Positions 48,655 through 57,405 of a stretch of 64,000 nt of DNA are shown here, piece after piece (the first letter of the stretch is position 1; each line of letters starts with the position of its first letter). The DNA is from Micromonospora sp. WMMD882. Its GTDB lineage: Bacteria > Actinomycetota > Actinomycetes > Mycobacteriales > Micromonosporaceae. The notes under the pieces are model-generated. The model did not search any database and had not been told where the DNA came from. It saw only the letters and a list, made by a program, of their open reading frames with translations. A program made the translations under genes and the position numbers. The stretch lies in assembly GCF_027497255.1 (NCBI RefSeq), contig NZ_CP114903.1:5332001-5396000 (forward strand), given 5' to 3'.

Positions 48655-49319
48655 CGAGCCTCCCGGCAGCCGAAGGTCACCGGACGGTCGGCGCGTGGAC
48701 GGGCCGCGGGGGCGACGCCGCCCCCGATCCGGGCGGTTGACGCTGCTCCGGGGTGCGCCGAACGATGGCGGACCCCGGTGAGGTGCTGGTCCAATGCGGT
48801 CACAGGCACGGCGGCCTCCTCGGGCTGAGGGGTGTCGACTCACGGCAAAATGGGGCGAGCCGACCCGAGTGATGATAGGGCCAACGTCACCCCTGTGTGG
48901 CAAGTCCGTTTACACAGAGCGGAAGTATTTCCCGGTGCGTCACCCGAATGCCGGACGGCTTGTCCGTCGGTGCGGTTTGACTTTTAGCGGAGCCAATGAT
49001 TCATGAAAGAATTGCAGGTAAGACGGCGTGACGTCGGGATTCCGTCGAGCCGGATCGGGGGTCCCTCGATCGGTGACGCGGCCGGCGGATCGTGAACCGT
49101 CCTCGATTCCACGGCCTGTCGGAGGAGTCCCGTGAACGGTTCAACACCGTATCGCGTCTTCCGGGTACGTGCGACGCGTCAATTGGTTCGGGTTCCTGTC
49201 GGCCGACGTGAAATCCTGGTCAGGATCGGACGCCGTCCGGTACGGGATCCGATCGCCCGGGCCACCCGCCGGAGGCGTACGGTGGACGGCGAGGAGCAGT
49301 TCGCCCCACGGAGGTTCCG
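48655..49319. other. 665-nt intergenic region between bldN and a glutaredoxin gene
   Basis: No convincing gene. It is AT-richer in the middle (48860-49010). On the minus strand a TATCAT hexamer (48872-48877) could be a -10 for bldN, with a 210-nt leader. On the plus strand TTGACT lies near 48977. Long leaders are usual for developmental sigma genes. A 71-residue ORF at 49132-49347 overlaps the glutaredoxin start and is judged spurious. Confidence 0.5.
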
Positions 49320-49574
49320 ATGGCAAGTGACGCCCGGCTCGCCCTGATCACCCGACCCGGCTGCCACCTCTGCGACGAGGCGCGCGCGGCGCTGGCCCGG
49401 GTGGTGGCGGTCACCGGCGACCGGTGGACCGAGCGTGACGTCACCGGCGACCTCGAACTGGAACGTGAGTACGGCGACCGGTTGCCGGTGGTGCTGCTCG
49501 ACGGCCGGGAGCACGGCTACTGGCGGGTCGAGGAGGAACGGCTGCTGCGCGACCTCACCACCCCGCAGCTCTGA
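49320..49574 (+). CDS. Glutaredoxin-like protein
   Basis: An 84-residue thioredoxin-fold protein: LITRPGCHLCDEARAALARV (redox CxxC, Cys15 and Cys18), then DRLPVVLLDGREHGYWRV with the cis-Pro. It is the DUF836-type glutaredoxin that lies before the heme genes in mycobacteria (Rv0508). A GGAGG ribosome site precedes ATG 49320 by about 5 nt. It probably reduces disulfides with mycothiol or thioredoxin as partner. Confidence 0.9.
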   Translation: MASDARLALITRPGCHLCDEARAALARVVAVTGDRWTERDVTGDLELEREYGDRLPVVLLDGREHGYWRVEEERLLRDLTTPQL

Positions 49575-49651
49575 GCCGCCCGCGCCGGGTCGGGCCGGCC
49601 CGCCGGGCGACGGGTCCGCTCCGCCCGGCGGCGGGTGGTTATGGTGGCCGG

Positions 49652-50302
49652 ATGACTCCTGCGCGCCGGCACCTGGTGTGGGACTGGAACGGCACCCTGC
49701 TCGACGATCTCAGCCTCGTGGTCGCCTGCACCAACGCCGCCTTCGCCAGCGTCGGCGGTCGCTCGGTCACCGTCGACGAGCACCGGGTCGGGTTCCGCCG
49801 GCCGGTGGCCGACTACTACGCGGAGGTGCTGGGCGCGGCCGTCGACGAGGAGGCGTACGGTCGGCTCGACCGGATCTTCCACGAGGCGTACCAGGTCGGG
49901 CTGACCACCTGCGAGCTGGCCGCGGACGCCCGCGCGGCGATCACCGCCTGGCCGGGCAGCCAGTCCCTGCTGTCCATGTGGTTCCACGACCATCTGGTGC
50001 CGGTCGTGCGGACCTACGGCCTCACCGGGCACTTCACCCGGGTCGACGGGTTGCGCGCCGACGTCGGCGGGCGCCGGAAGGCCGAATCGCTCCGGCAGCA
50101 CCTCGCCGAGCTGGGCGTGGACGGCAGCGACGTGGTGCTGATCGGCGACTCGCTGGACGACGCCGACGCGGCCGGGTCGGTGGGCGCCAGAGCGGTCCTC
50201 TACACCGGCGGCGTCACCGACCCCACCCGCCTGCGCGCCTCCCGGCACCCGGTGGCCGACACCCTCACCCAGGCGGTCCACCTGGCCACCACCCTTCCCT
50301 GA
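49652..50302 (+). CDS. HAD-family hydrolase (phosphoglycolate phosphatase-like)
   Basis: A 216-residue HAD protein: HLVWDWNGTLLDDLSLVVAC (nucleophile Asp in DWNGTLLDD), a helical cap, GLRADVGGRRKAESL with the Lys, and VVLIGDSLDDADAAGSVGAR with the metal Asp residues. TATGGT (49640-49645) ends 6 nt before ATG 49652, so it is probably leaderless. Substrate not known; it lies just before the rex operon. Confidence 0.87.
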   Translation: MTPARRHLVWDWNGTLLDDLSLVVACTNAAFASVGGRSVTVDEHRVGFRRPVADYYAEVLGAAVDEEAYGRLDRIFHEAYQVGLTTCELAADARAAITAWPGSQSLLSMWFHDHLVPVVRTYGLTGHFTRVDGLRADVGGRRKAESLRQHLAELGVDGSDVVLIGDSLDDADAAGSVGARAVLYTGGVTDPTRLRASRHPVADTLTQAVHLATTLP

Positions 50303-50452
50303 CCCACCCGCCCCACCTTGCGGGCGTCGAACCGGCGGTGGTCATGCCCCGAGTTTGCGTCCGGGCCGGTCGGGCACCCGTCCTGCCTGCCACCCGGCTG
50401 CCGGTGGGATCAGCCCTACCCGTGGGCGCGCCGAGCCGTGCCGCGCGAGTGA

Positions 50453-50482
50453 TTGGTGAGAGAAGTCGGATTTAGGTAATAA
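50453..50482 (+). promoter_or_regulatory. Possible distal promoter of the rex-hem operon
   Basis: TTGGTG (50453-50458), an 18-nt spacer and TAATAA (50477-50482) in an AT-rich island. It would add a second start about 220 nt before rex. Weaker case than the Rex-site promoter. Confidence 0.4.
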
Positions 50483-50569
50483 TCGCGACGCGGTGGCCGG
50501 TGCCGCCCGGCGGTCGGCGTGGAACGGAGGGGCTGGGGTTGTCGCATCGCGCATCCGCAAGATCGCGAT

Positions 50570-50598
50570 TTGTGCACGTCTTCACAAGCGCCTACTCT
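50570..50598 (+). promoter_or_regulatory. Rex operator overlapping the rex-hemACDB promoter
   Basis: TTGTGCACGTCTTCACAA (50570-50587) matches the Rex operator consensus TTGTGAA-N4-TTCACAA in 16 or more of its positions. Its first six bases double as a -35 (TTGTGC), followed by a 17-nt spacer and -10 TACTCT (50593-50598); transcription would start near 50605. Rex would block this promoter when NADH is low and release it when NADH rises, giving autoregulation of rex and of heme synthesis, as known in Streptomyces. Confidence 0.9.
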
Positions 50599-50706
50599 GT
50601 AGTTCCGACGCGCCCTGCTAGCACAGCCGGCAAGATCGGTCGTCAGCGGGCACTCCCCACCAGTCGGCGACCGGAGCTGGTCCAGGATCGCACCGCACGG
50701 AGTCTC

Positions 50707-51468
50707 ATGAGTCAGCACCCGCACCCAGGCGTGCCCGTTCGCGCGGGTGCCGTACCGGCGCTTCCGGACCTGCCCGAAGCGACCGTCGCGCGGCTCCCGG
50801 AGTACCTCCGTGCCCTGCACCAACTAGCCGAAACCGGGCACGAGACCGTCTCCAGCGAGGGGCTGGCCAGCGCCGCCGGGGTCAACTCCGCCAAGCTCCG
50901 CAAGGACCTCTCCCACCTCGGCTCGTACGGCACCCGGGGCGTCGGCTACGACGTCGCGCTGCTGATCGACCAGATCGAGTCGGTGCTCGGGCTCACCCAG
51001 AGCCGGGCCGTCGCCCTGATCGGGGTGGGTAATCTCGGTCACGCCCTGGCCGGCTACGCCGGGTTCGCCAGCCGCGCCTTCCGGATCGCCGCGCTCTTCG
51101 ACGCCGACCCCGGGCGGATCGGCGAGGAGATCAACGGGCTGGTCGTGCGCCACATCGACGAGCTTCCCCGGGTCGCGGCCGAGGAACGGGTCGCTATCGG
51201 CGTCATCGCCACCCCGGCCGCCGCCGCCCAGGCCGTCGCCGACCAACTCGTCACCGCCGGCGTACGGAGCATCCTCAACTTCGCGCCGTGCGTACTCTCG
51301 GTGCCGGAGGGCGTCGACGTGCGCAAGGTCGACCTCGCCATCGAGTTGCAGATCCTGTCCTTCCACGAGCATCGTAAGGCGTCACTCACCGGGCCGCCCG
51401 CCGGCGGCCCGGCCACCCGCCCCGGCGACGCCCCGCCCACCGAACCCCAGGAGGCGATCGGCACGTGA
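50707..51468 (+). CDS. rex: Redox-sensing transcriptional repressor Rex
   Basis: A 253-residue repressor. N-terminal winged helix: LPEYLRALHQLAETGHETVS then SEGLASAAGVNSAKLRKDLS; NAD-binding Rossmann domain: VALIGVGNLGHALAGYAGFA, FDADPGRIGEEINGLVVRHI and SILNFAPCVLSVPEGVDVRK. It binds NADH and NAD and loses DNA affinity at high NADH. ATG 50707 has CGGAG 5 nt upstream; a 100-nt leader precedes it. The C-terminal tail (PPAGGPATRPGDAPPTE) is Pro-rich. Its stop overlaps the hemA start by 4 nt. Confidence 0.95.
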   Translation: MSQHPHPGVPVRAGAVPALPDLPEATVARLPEYLRALHQLAETGHETVSSEGLASAAGVNSAKLRKDLSHLGSYGTRGVGYDVALLIDQIESVLGLTQSRAVALIGVGNLGHALAGYAGFASRAFRIAALFDADPGRIGEEINGLVVRHIDELPRVAAEERVAIGVIATPAAAAQAVADQLVTAGVRSILNFAPCVLSVPEGVDVRKVDLAIELQILSFHEHRKASLTGPPAGGPATRPGDAPPTEPQEAIGT

Positions 51469-52790
51469 AACTGCTCGCCGTCGGCGCGTCATACCGCACC
51501 GCTCCGGTCGCTGTCCTGGAGCAGTTGGCGGTGGCCCCCGCCGATCTCACCCGCACCCTGGACCGCCTGGTCAGCCAGCCGTACGTGCGTGAAGCCGTGA
51601 TCGTCTCCACCTGCAACCGGGTCGAGGTGTACGCGGCGGTCACCGGCTTCCACGGCGGCCTCGGGGACATCTGCGCCGTCTTCGCCGAGCAGGCCGGCAC
51701 CACGCCCGCCGCGCTCGCCAACCACCTCTACGTGCACTTCGACGCCGCCGCCGTCGACCACGTCTTCCGGGTCGCGGCCGGGCTCGACTCGATGGTGGTG
51801 GGCGAGGCGCAGATCCTCGGCCAGCTCCGGGACGCCTACCACTGGGCCGCCGGCGCCGACACGACCGGCCGACTGCTGCACGAGCTGATGCAGCAGGCGC
51901 TGCGGGTGGGCAAGCGGGCCCACGCCGAGACCGGGATCGACCGGGCCGGCCAGAGCGTGGTCAGCACCGCCCTGGGGCTGGCCGCCGAGCGGCTCGACGG
52001 CGCCCTGGCCGGGCGGCCGGCGCTGGTCGTCGGGGCCGGCGCGATGGGCGCGCTCGGGCTGGCCACCCTCTCCCGGCTGGGCGCCGGGCCGCTGGCCGTG
52101 ACCAACCGGGGCGCCGACCGCGCGGTGCGGCTGGCCGAGTCGTACGGGGCCAGCGCCCTGCCGCTGGCCGAACTGACCCGGGCGCTCTCCACAGTGGACA
52201 TCGTAGTGGCCGCCACCGCCGCCACCGAACCGGTCCTCACCCGCGAGGTGGTGTCCCGGGCGCTGGCCGCCCGTCCCGCCGACCGGGGGCCGCTGGTCCT
52301 GCTCGACCTGGCCGTGCCACGGGACGTCGAGGCCGGCGTGGCCGAGCTGCCCGGCGTCGAGGTGATCGACATCGACCGGATGGCCGCCGTGCTCGCCGGC
52401 GGCCCGGCCGCCACCGACGCGGCGGCGGTCGACCGGATCGTCACCGCCGAGGTCGAGTCGTTCCTCACCTGGCTGCGCGGCGCGGACGTCGCGCCGACCG
52501 TGGCCGCGTTGCGCGGTCGCGCCGACGACGTGGTCGCCGCCGAGCTGGGCCGGCTCGCCCAGCGCCGTCCCGACCTGACCGACGAGCAGCGCGCCGAGGT
52601 GGCCCGCACGGTGCACCGGGTGGTGCAACGCCTGCTGCACCAGCCCACCGTGAAGGTCCGGCAGCTCGCCGCCGAGCCGGGCGGCGACCAGTACGCCGCC
52701 CTGCTGCGGGAGCTGTTCGACCTCCAGGTGCCGCAGACCTCGCCGGTCGACACGGTGCCCGACATCACCCCGCCCGGAGGAGACCGATGA
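51465..52790 (+). CDS. hemA: Glutamyl-tRNA reductase
   Basis: A 441-residue enzyme that reduces glutamyl-tRNA to glutamate-1-semialdehyde, the first step of heme synthesis in this pathway. Catalytic Cys50 in VIVSTCNRVEVY; GLDSMVVGEAQILGQLRDAY in the catalytic domain; NADPH domain LVVGAGAMGALGLATL. GTG 51465 overlaps the rex stop and the stop overlaps hemC. The Pro-rich end (IPDITPPGGDR-like) is short. Operon order rex-hemA-hemC-hemD-hemB is that of Streptomyces. Confidence 0.96.
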   Translation: MKLLAVGASYRTAPVAVLEQLAVAPADLTRTLDRLVSQPYVREAVIVSTCNRVEVYAAVTGFHGGLGDICAVFAEQAGTTPAALANHLYVHFDAAAVDHVFRVAAGLDSMVVGEAQILGQLRDAYHWAAGADTTGRLLHELMQQALRVGKRAHAETGIDRAGQSVVSTALGLAAERLDGALAGRPALVVGAGAMGALGLATLSRLGAGPLAVTNRGADRAVRLAESYGASALPLAELTRALSTVDIVVAATAATEPVLTREVVSRALAARPADRGPLVLLDLAVPRDVEAGVAELPGVEVIDIDRMAAVLAGGPAATDAAAVDRIVTAEVESFLTWLRGADVAPTVAALRGRADDVVAAELGRLAQRRPDLTDEQRAEVARTVHRVVQRLLHQPTVKVRQLAAEPGGDQYAALLRELFDLQVPQTSPVDTVPDITPPGGDR

Positions 52791-53755
52791 CCGCCCCACT
52801 GCGCCTCGGCACCCGGGGCAGCGCCCTGGCGCTGGCCCAGTCCCAGCAGGTCGCCGACGCGCTCACCGCCGCCACCGGTCGGGCCGTCGAGCTGGTCGAG
52901 ATCGTCACCGCCGGGGACCGCTCCTCCGCCCCGGTGCAGCGGCTCGGGGTCGGCGTCTTCGTCTCCGCGCTGCGCGACGCGCTCACCGCGAAGGAGATCG
53001 ACTTCGCGGTGCACTCGTACAAGGACCTGCCCACCGCCACGTACGGTGGGCTGCACGTCGCGGCGGTGCCGCCCCGGCAGGACCCGCGTGACGCGCTCGT
53101 CGCGCGGGGCGGCCGGACCCTCGCCGAGCTGCCGCCGGGAGCCACCGTCGGGACCGGCGCGCTGCGCCGGATCGCCCAACTGCACGCTCTCGGGATGCAG
53201 TTGGAGGTCACCCCGATCCGCGGCAACGTGGACACCCGCCTGCGTCGGGCGCTCGGGCCCGACGCCGATCTCGACGCGGTCGTGCTGGCCCGCGCCGGGC
53301 TGGCCCGGCTGGGTCGGGCCGACGAGATCACCGAGACGCTCGACCCGATGCTCATGCTGCCCGCGCCCGCCCAGGGCGCGCTGGCGGTGGAGTGCCGGGC
53401 CGACGCCCCGGACCTGGTCGAGCTGCTCGCCGTGCTCGACCACGCGCCGTCCCGGGCCGCGGTGACCGCGGAACGGGCGCTGCTGGCCACCCTGGAGGCC
53501 GGATGCTCCGCTCCGGTCGCCGCCCATGCGGAAATCGCCGAAGGTGACGACGGCGACGAGATCTACCTGCGCGGGGCGGTGATCAGCCCGGACGGTTCCC
53601 GAGACATCCGGCTGTCCCGCACCGGTACGCCCGCCGACGCGGCGGAGATCGGCAAGGCGCTCGCCGCCGAACTCCTCGCCCGTGGCGCCGACTCGATCCT
53701 CGGCCAACCAGAACACGACGGCCCGGGGACCCAGCAATTTGGGAGCACAGAATGA
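52787..53755 (+). CDS. hemC: Hydroxymethylbilane synthase
   Basis: A 322-residue porphobilinogen deaminase that polymerises four porphobilinogens. Domain 1 starts LRLGTRGSALALAQSQQVAD, HSYKDLPTATYGGLH and GTGALRRIAQL carry substrate-binding Arg and Lys; Cys240 in EAGCSAPVAAHAE holds the dipyrromethane cofactor. ATG 52787 overlaps hemA by 4 nt; ATGA overlap joins it to hemD. Confidence 0.96.
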   Translation: MTAPLRLGTRGSALALAQSQQVADALTAATGRAVELVEIVTAGDRSSAPVQRLGVGVFVSALRDALTAKEIDFAVHSYKDLPTATYGGLHVAAVPPRQDPRDALVARGGRTLAELPPGATVGTGALRRIAQLHALGMQLEVTPIRGNVDTRLRRALGPDADLDAVVLARAGLARLGRADEITETLDPMLMLPAPAQGALAVECRADAPDLVELLAVLDHAPSRAAVTAERALLATLEAGCSAPVAAHAEIAEGDDGDEIYLRGAVISPDGSRDIRLSRTGTPADAAEIGKALAAELLARGADSILGQPEHDGPGTQQFGSTE

Positions 53756-55332
53756 CCCGCACCCGTAAGCCCGTAGGCCACATCGCGTTCGTCGGGGCCG
53801 GTCCCGGCGACCCGGGCCTGCTGACCCGCCGGGCGCACGACGCCCTGGTCGACGCCGATCAGGTGGTGTACGACCGGGGGGTACCCGAGTCGCTGCTCGA
53901 CGCGGTACGCGCCCAGGCCCGGCCCGACGCCCAGTTCAGCCCGGCCGAGGGCGCGCCGGGCGACGTGGCGAAGGTGCTCATCTCGGCGGCCCGTTCCGGG
54001 CTGAGCGCGGTGCACCTGGTCGCCGGTGACCCGTTCGGGCACGAATCCGTGGTCAAGGAGGTGCAGGCGGTGGCCCGCACCGCCGCCCACTTCGAGGTGG
54101 TGCCGGGGGTCGGCCAGGCGGAGGGCGTCGCCACGTACGCCGGGGTGCCGCTGCCGGGCGTCCGTACCGCCGCCGACGTCGAGGACGTCACCGCGCTGGA
54201 CTTCGAGGCGCTCGCCGCGGCCGTCGGCCGGGGCTCGCTGGCCCTGGCGGTGGACGCCGGTGACCTCGCCGCGATCCGGGACGGCCTGCTCGCCGCCGGC
54301 GTCGACGGCGCCACCGGGGTCGGGGTGACCGGCGACGGCACCGGCGAGACGCAGTACACCACCACGTCGAGCGTGGACTCCTTCGTCGCCGCCGCGCTCG
54401 GATTCACCGGCCGGGTGGTGCTCACCGTCGGCGCGGGCGTCGGCCAGCGCGACAGGCTGAGCTGGTGGGAGAACCGCCCGCTGTACGGCTGGAAGGTGCT
54501 GGTGCCGCGCACCAAGGAGCAGGCCGGCGTGATGAGCGCGCGGCTGCGGGCGTACGGGGCGATCCCGTGCGAGGTGCCGACCATCGCGGTCGAGCCGCCG
54601 CGTACCCCCGCCCAGATGGAGCGGGCGGTCAAGGGTCTGGTCGACGGTCGCTACGCGTGGGTGATCTTCACCTCGGTCAACGCCGTCCGCGCGGTCTGGG
54701 AGAAGTTCGCCGAGCACGGCCTGGACGCCCGGCACTTCGGCGGTGTCAAGATCGCCTGTATCGGTGAGGCGACCGCCGCCGCGGTCCGCGCGTTCGGCAT
54801 CCAGCCGGAGCTGGTCCCCGCCGGTGAGCAGTCGTCCGAGGGGCTGCTCGCCGAGTTCTCGCCGCACGACGAGGTGCTCGACCCGGTGGGGCGGGTGCTG
54901 CTGCCCCGCGCCGACATCGCCACCGAGACGCTCGCCGCCGGGCTCACCGAGCGCGGCTGGGAGGTCGACGACGTGACCGCGTACCGCACGGTCCGGGCCG
55001 CGCCGCCGCCGGCCGAGATCCGGGACGCCATCAAGTCGGGCGGTTTCGACGCCGTGCTCTTCACGTCCAGCTCGACAGTGCGCAATCTCGTCGGTATCGC
55101 CGGCAAGCCGCACGCGCGTACCGTGGTGGCTGTCATCGGGCCCAAGACGGCGGAGACCGCGACGGAGTTCGGCCTGCGGGTCGACGTGCAGCCGCCGCAC
55201 GCCTCGGTGCCCGACCTGGTGGAGGCGCTCGCCACCTACGCCGTCGAGTTGCGCGAGAAGCTGGCCGCGATGCCGGCCAAGCAGCGCCGTGGCTCGAAGG
55301 TGCAGGGGCCGACCGCCCTGAGGTTCCGGTAA
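53752..55332 (+). CDS. hemD: Uroporphyrinogen-III synthase fused to a degenerate SUMT-like domain
   Basis: A 526-residue two-domain protein. Residues about 10-245 resemble SAM:uroporphyrinogen-III methyltransferase ([20 protein letters not shown]), but later motifs are eroded: the GDPFVFGRGGEE block appears as [15 protein letters not shown], and the product-binding end diverges. The C-terminal about 250-500 are the uroporphyrinogen-III synthase HemD ([51 protein letters not shown]). It closes hydroxymethylbilane to uroporphyrinogen III. A methylating activity for siroheme or cobalamin is doubtful. ATGA overlap with hemC. Confidence 0.9.
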   Translation: MTRTRKPVGHIAFVGAGPGDPGLLTRRAHDALVDADQVVYDRGVPESLLDAVRAQARPDAQFSPAEGAPGDVAKVLISAARSGLSAVHLVAGDPFGHESVVKEVQAVARTAAHFEVVPGVGQAEGVATYAGVPLPGVRTAADVEDVTALDFEALAAAVGRGSLALAVDAGDLAAIRDGLLAAGVDGATGVGVTGDGTGETQYTTTSSVDSFVAAALGFTGRVVLTVGAGVGQRDRLSWWENRPLYGWKVLVPRTKEQAGVMSARLRAYGAIPCEVPTIAVEPPRTPAQMERAVKGLVDGRYAWVIFTSVNAVRAVWEKFAEHGLDARHFGGVKIACIGEATAAAVRAFGIQPELVPAGEQSSEGLLAEFSPHDEVLDPVGRVLLPRADIATETLAAGLTERGWEVDDVTAYRTVRAAPPPAEIRDAIKSGGFDAVLFTSSSTVRNLVGIAGKPHARTVVAVIGPKTAETATEFGLRVDVQPPHASVPDLVEALATYAVELREKLAAMPAKQRRGSKVQGPTALRFR

Positions 55333-55348
55333 CGCGCAGGAGGCGGAC

Positions 55349-56332
55349 ATGCCGTACCCCGAGATCCGGCCGCGCCGGCTGCGGCGCACCGCGGCCGTGC
55401 GGCGGCTGGTCAGTGAGACCCGGGTCGCCCCGGCCGAGCTGGTCCTGCCGATGTTCGTCCGGGAGGGGCTGACCGAGCCCCGAGCGGTCGCCTCGTTGCC
55501 CGGTGTGCTCCAGCACTCCCGGGACTCGCTGCGCAAGGCGGCGGTGGAGGCGGTCCAGGCCGGGGTGGGCGGGCTCATGCTGTTCGGGGTTCCGGCGACC
55601 CGGGACGCCACCGGCTCCGGCGGTCTCGACCCGGACGGCATCCTCAACGTCGCCATCCGGGACGTGGTGTCCGAGGTCGGCGACGCCACCGTGGTGATGA
55701 GCGACCTGTGCCTGGACGAGTTCACCTCGCACGGGCACTGCGGGCTGCTCACCCCGGACGGTGACGTGGACAACGACGCCACCCTCGCCGCGTACGCCGA
55801 GATGGCGGTGGCGCAGGCCGACGCCGGGGTCGGCATGGTCGGGCCGTCCGGCATGATGGACGGCCAGGTCGGCGTGGTACGCCGGGCGCTCGACGCCGCC
55901 GGCCACGCCGACGTGGCGGTGCTGGCGTACGCGGCGAAGTACGCCTCGGCGTTCTTCGGTCCGTTCCGGGACGCCGTGGAGTCGTGCCTCGACGGGGACC
56001 GCCGCGGCTACCAGCAGGATCCGGCGAACCTGCGCGAGTCGCTGCGCGAGGTCGAGCTGGACGTGGCCGAGGGCGCGGACCTGGTGATGGTCAAGCCGGC
56101 CCTGCCCTACCTGGACGTGGTGTCGGCGGTGCGCGCCGCGGTGGACGTGCCGGTCGCCGCCTACCAGGTCTCCGGCGAGTACGCGATGGTCGAGGCCGCC
56201 GCCGCCAACGGCTGGGTCGACCGGGAACGGGTGATGCTGGAGACGCTCACCTCGATCCGCCGGGCCGGCGCGCAGGTCATCCTCACCTACTGGGCGGTCG
56301 AGGCCGCCCGCCTGCTCCGCGAGAGCTACTGA
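55349..56332 (+). CDS. hemB: Porphobilinogen synthase (delta-aminolevulinate dehydratase)
   Basis: A 327-residue TIM-barrel enzyme that joins two aminolevulinates. The metal-binding region [20 protein letters not shown] holds Cys121 and Cys131, a Cys-type site; catalytic lysines are Lys197 in [14 protein letters not shown] and Lys249 in [16 protein letters not shown] lies 7 nt before ATG 55349, so it has its own ribosome site, 16 nt after hemD. It is the last gene of the operon, followed by a large hairpin. Confidence 0.96.
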   Translation: MPYPEIRPRRLRRTAAVRRLVSETRVAPAELVLPMFVREGLTEPRAVASLPGVLQHSRDSLRKAAVEAVQAGVGGLMLFGVPATRDATGSGGLDPDGILNVAIRDVVSEVGDATVVMSDLCLDEFTSHGHCGLLTPDGDVDNDATLAAYAEMAVAQADAGVGMVGPSGMMDGQVGVVRRALDAAGHADVAVLAYAAKYASAFFGPFRDAVESCLDGDRRGYQQDPANLRESLREVELDVAEGADLVMVKPALPYLDVVSAVRAAVDVPVAAYQVSGEYAMVEAAAANGWVDRERVMLETLTSIRRAGAQVILTYWAVEAARLLRESY

Positions 56333-56407
56333 CCGCCGCCGCTTCGACCGACGACCAACGCCCGCCTGTATTCACTCTCCGTGTTTTTCGGGCAGGCGCA
56401 GTTACTG

Positions 56408-56494
56408 CTTTTCTTTCCCTTTGCTCTGCACCCGGATGCGCGCCAGCGCTGGCCTTGGTTGTGCCGTGGTGGGTGCAGAGCAAAGGGTGAAAAG
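56408..56494 (+). terminator. Very large inverted repeat after hemB
   Basis: A perfect 17-bp stem, ccctttgctctgcaccc (56417-56433) with gggtgcagagcaaaggg (56471-56487), extended by cttttc (56408-56413) with gaaaag (56489-56494) and a 37-nt loop. It follows hemB by 75 nt and can serve as the operon terminator. The length, perfect arms and unusual AT-rich arm sequence (in a 73% GC region) suggest a palindromic mobile repeat rather than a simple terminator. Confidence 0.75.
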
Positions 56495-56603
56495 GGGTGC
56501 CGGTCGGGTGGGGCGGAGCCGGGTCGTTCGGGGTCGGGGCGGGCGGAGGCCGGGCCGCCGCCGGGTCGACGCGACCAGGGCGTCGAGTCGAGGCGGGTGG
56601 TCA

Positions 56604-56679
56604 TCATTCACAGGGGCGGCGGTCGTTCGCAGGGGCGGCGGTTGTCCACAGGGGCGGCGGTTGTCCACAGGCGGAGCGG
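56604..56679 (+). repeat. 19-nt tandem array with two perfect DnaA boxes
   Basis: Four units of about 19 nt with common part caggggcggcgg: 56604-56622 (tcattca-...), 56623-56641 (tcgttcg-...), 56642-56660 and 56661-56679 (partial). The last two begin TTGTCCACA (56642-56650 and 56661-56669), the preferred DnaA box of high-GC actinomycetes; the first two are degenerate (TCATTCACA, TCGTTCGCA). It lies 44 nt before the XRE gene at 56723. No dnaA or oriC genes are nearby, so this is not the origin. Confidence 0.75.
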
Positions 56680-56722
56680 GCGGGGTTGCGGGGCGACCCG
56701 TCCGGCCGGGACCGTGTGGGGC

Positions 56723-57262
56723 ATGGCCGACGAGGAATCACGACCACCGCATCGCGGCGAGCGCGCTGACGACGAGCCGGTCCTGCTGACCGAGCCGTTC
56801 GAGGCGCCGTGGCCGGCGGCGGGCATCGTCCGGGCGGTGCGCCGGCGGGCACGGACCAGCCAGCGGGAACTCGCCCGGTTCGCGGGCGTCCATCACGCCA
56901 CCGTCGGGCGGATCGAGGCGGGCCGGCTGACCCCGAGCATCGACATGTTGCGGCGGATCATCTCGGTGGCCGGCTTCCGGCTCGCCGTGGTGGACGAGTC
57001 CGGGCGGGTGCTCACCCCGATGCGGGACCGGCGCGACACCCGCGACGGCGCGGACCGCCGGTACCCGACCCACCTGGACACGATTCTCGACCCGGAGCCG
57101 GGGGAGTGGTGGGCGGACCTCTACGGTCTCGCCCGACCGCCCGAGACGTTCCACCGGGATCCGGAGACCCGCGCCGCGCAGCGCCGCCGCAGCCAGTGGG
57201 AGGTGCGGGTGGCGAAGTACCGGAACGATCCGCCGCCACCCGATCCACGCCGCTACCGCTGA
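56723..57262 (+). CDS. XRE-family HTH regulator
   Basis: A 179-residue DNA-binding protein. The HTH (about 45-95) is IVRAVRRRARTSQRELARFA then GVHHATVGRIEAGRLTPSID and MLRRIISVAGFRLAVVDESG. After that comes a region rich in Asp/Arg and the end PPETFHRDPETRAAQRRRSQ with a basic tail (VRVAKYRNDPPPPDPRRYR), seen in many actinobacterial transcriptional regulators. ATG 56723 is near the family start; GTG 56714 is close by. It starts 44 nt after the DnaA-box array, so that array could be its operator. Confidence 0.8.
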   Translation: MADEESRPPHRGERADDEPVLLTEPFEAPWPAAGIVRAVRRRARTSQRELARFAGVHHATVGRIEAGRLTPSIDMLRRIISVAGFRLAVVDESGRVLTPMRDRRDTRDGADRRYPTHLDTILDPEPGEWWADLYGLARPPETFHRDPETRAAQRRRSQWEVRVAKYRNDPPPPDPRRYR

Positions 57263-57292
57263 CCACCCCGCCTGCGCCGCCGGGAACGGAGA

Positions 57293-57332
57293 CGGCCCGT
57301 CGCCCGGGCGGAAGAGCCAGTGCGACGGGCCG
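57293..57332. terminator. Hairpin between the XRE gene and the secreted nuclease
   Basis: cggcccgtcgc (57293-57303) and gcgacgggccg (57322-57332) form an 11-bp stem with an 18-nt loop. It lies between convergent genes. Confidence 0.7.
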
Positions 57333-57349
57333 CCGAAGAGCCGTGTGGC

Positions 57350-57391
57350 GGGCCGCCGACGGTCCCGTGAAGGGCCGCCGACGGTCCCGTG
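57350..57391. repeat. 22-nt period direct repeat
   Basis: gggccgccgacggtcccgtg occurs at 57350-57369 and 57372-57391; a third degenerate copy starts at 57327. It fills the gap before the nuclease stop at 57406. Function unknown. Confidence 0.85.
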
Positions 57392-57405
57392 GCGGGCTAC
57401 GCCGG

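Noticed and set aside
48870..48910. BldD-type operator in front of bldN (ccacacaggggtgacg on the minus strand)
   Set aside because: It has a few bases of the BldD consensus but at least three mismatches in fixed positions, so no call is made.
49132..49347. 71-residue ORF upstream of and overlapping the glutaredoxin gene
   Set aside because: Arg-rich, no ribosome site or family; overlaps a clear gene start.
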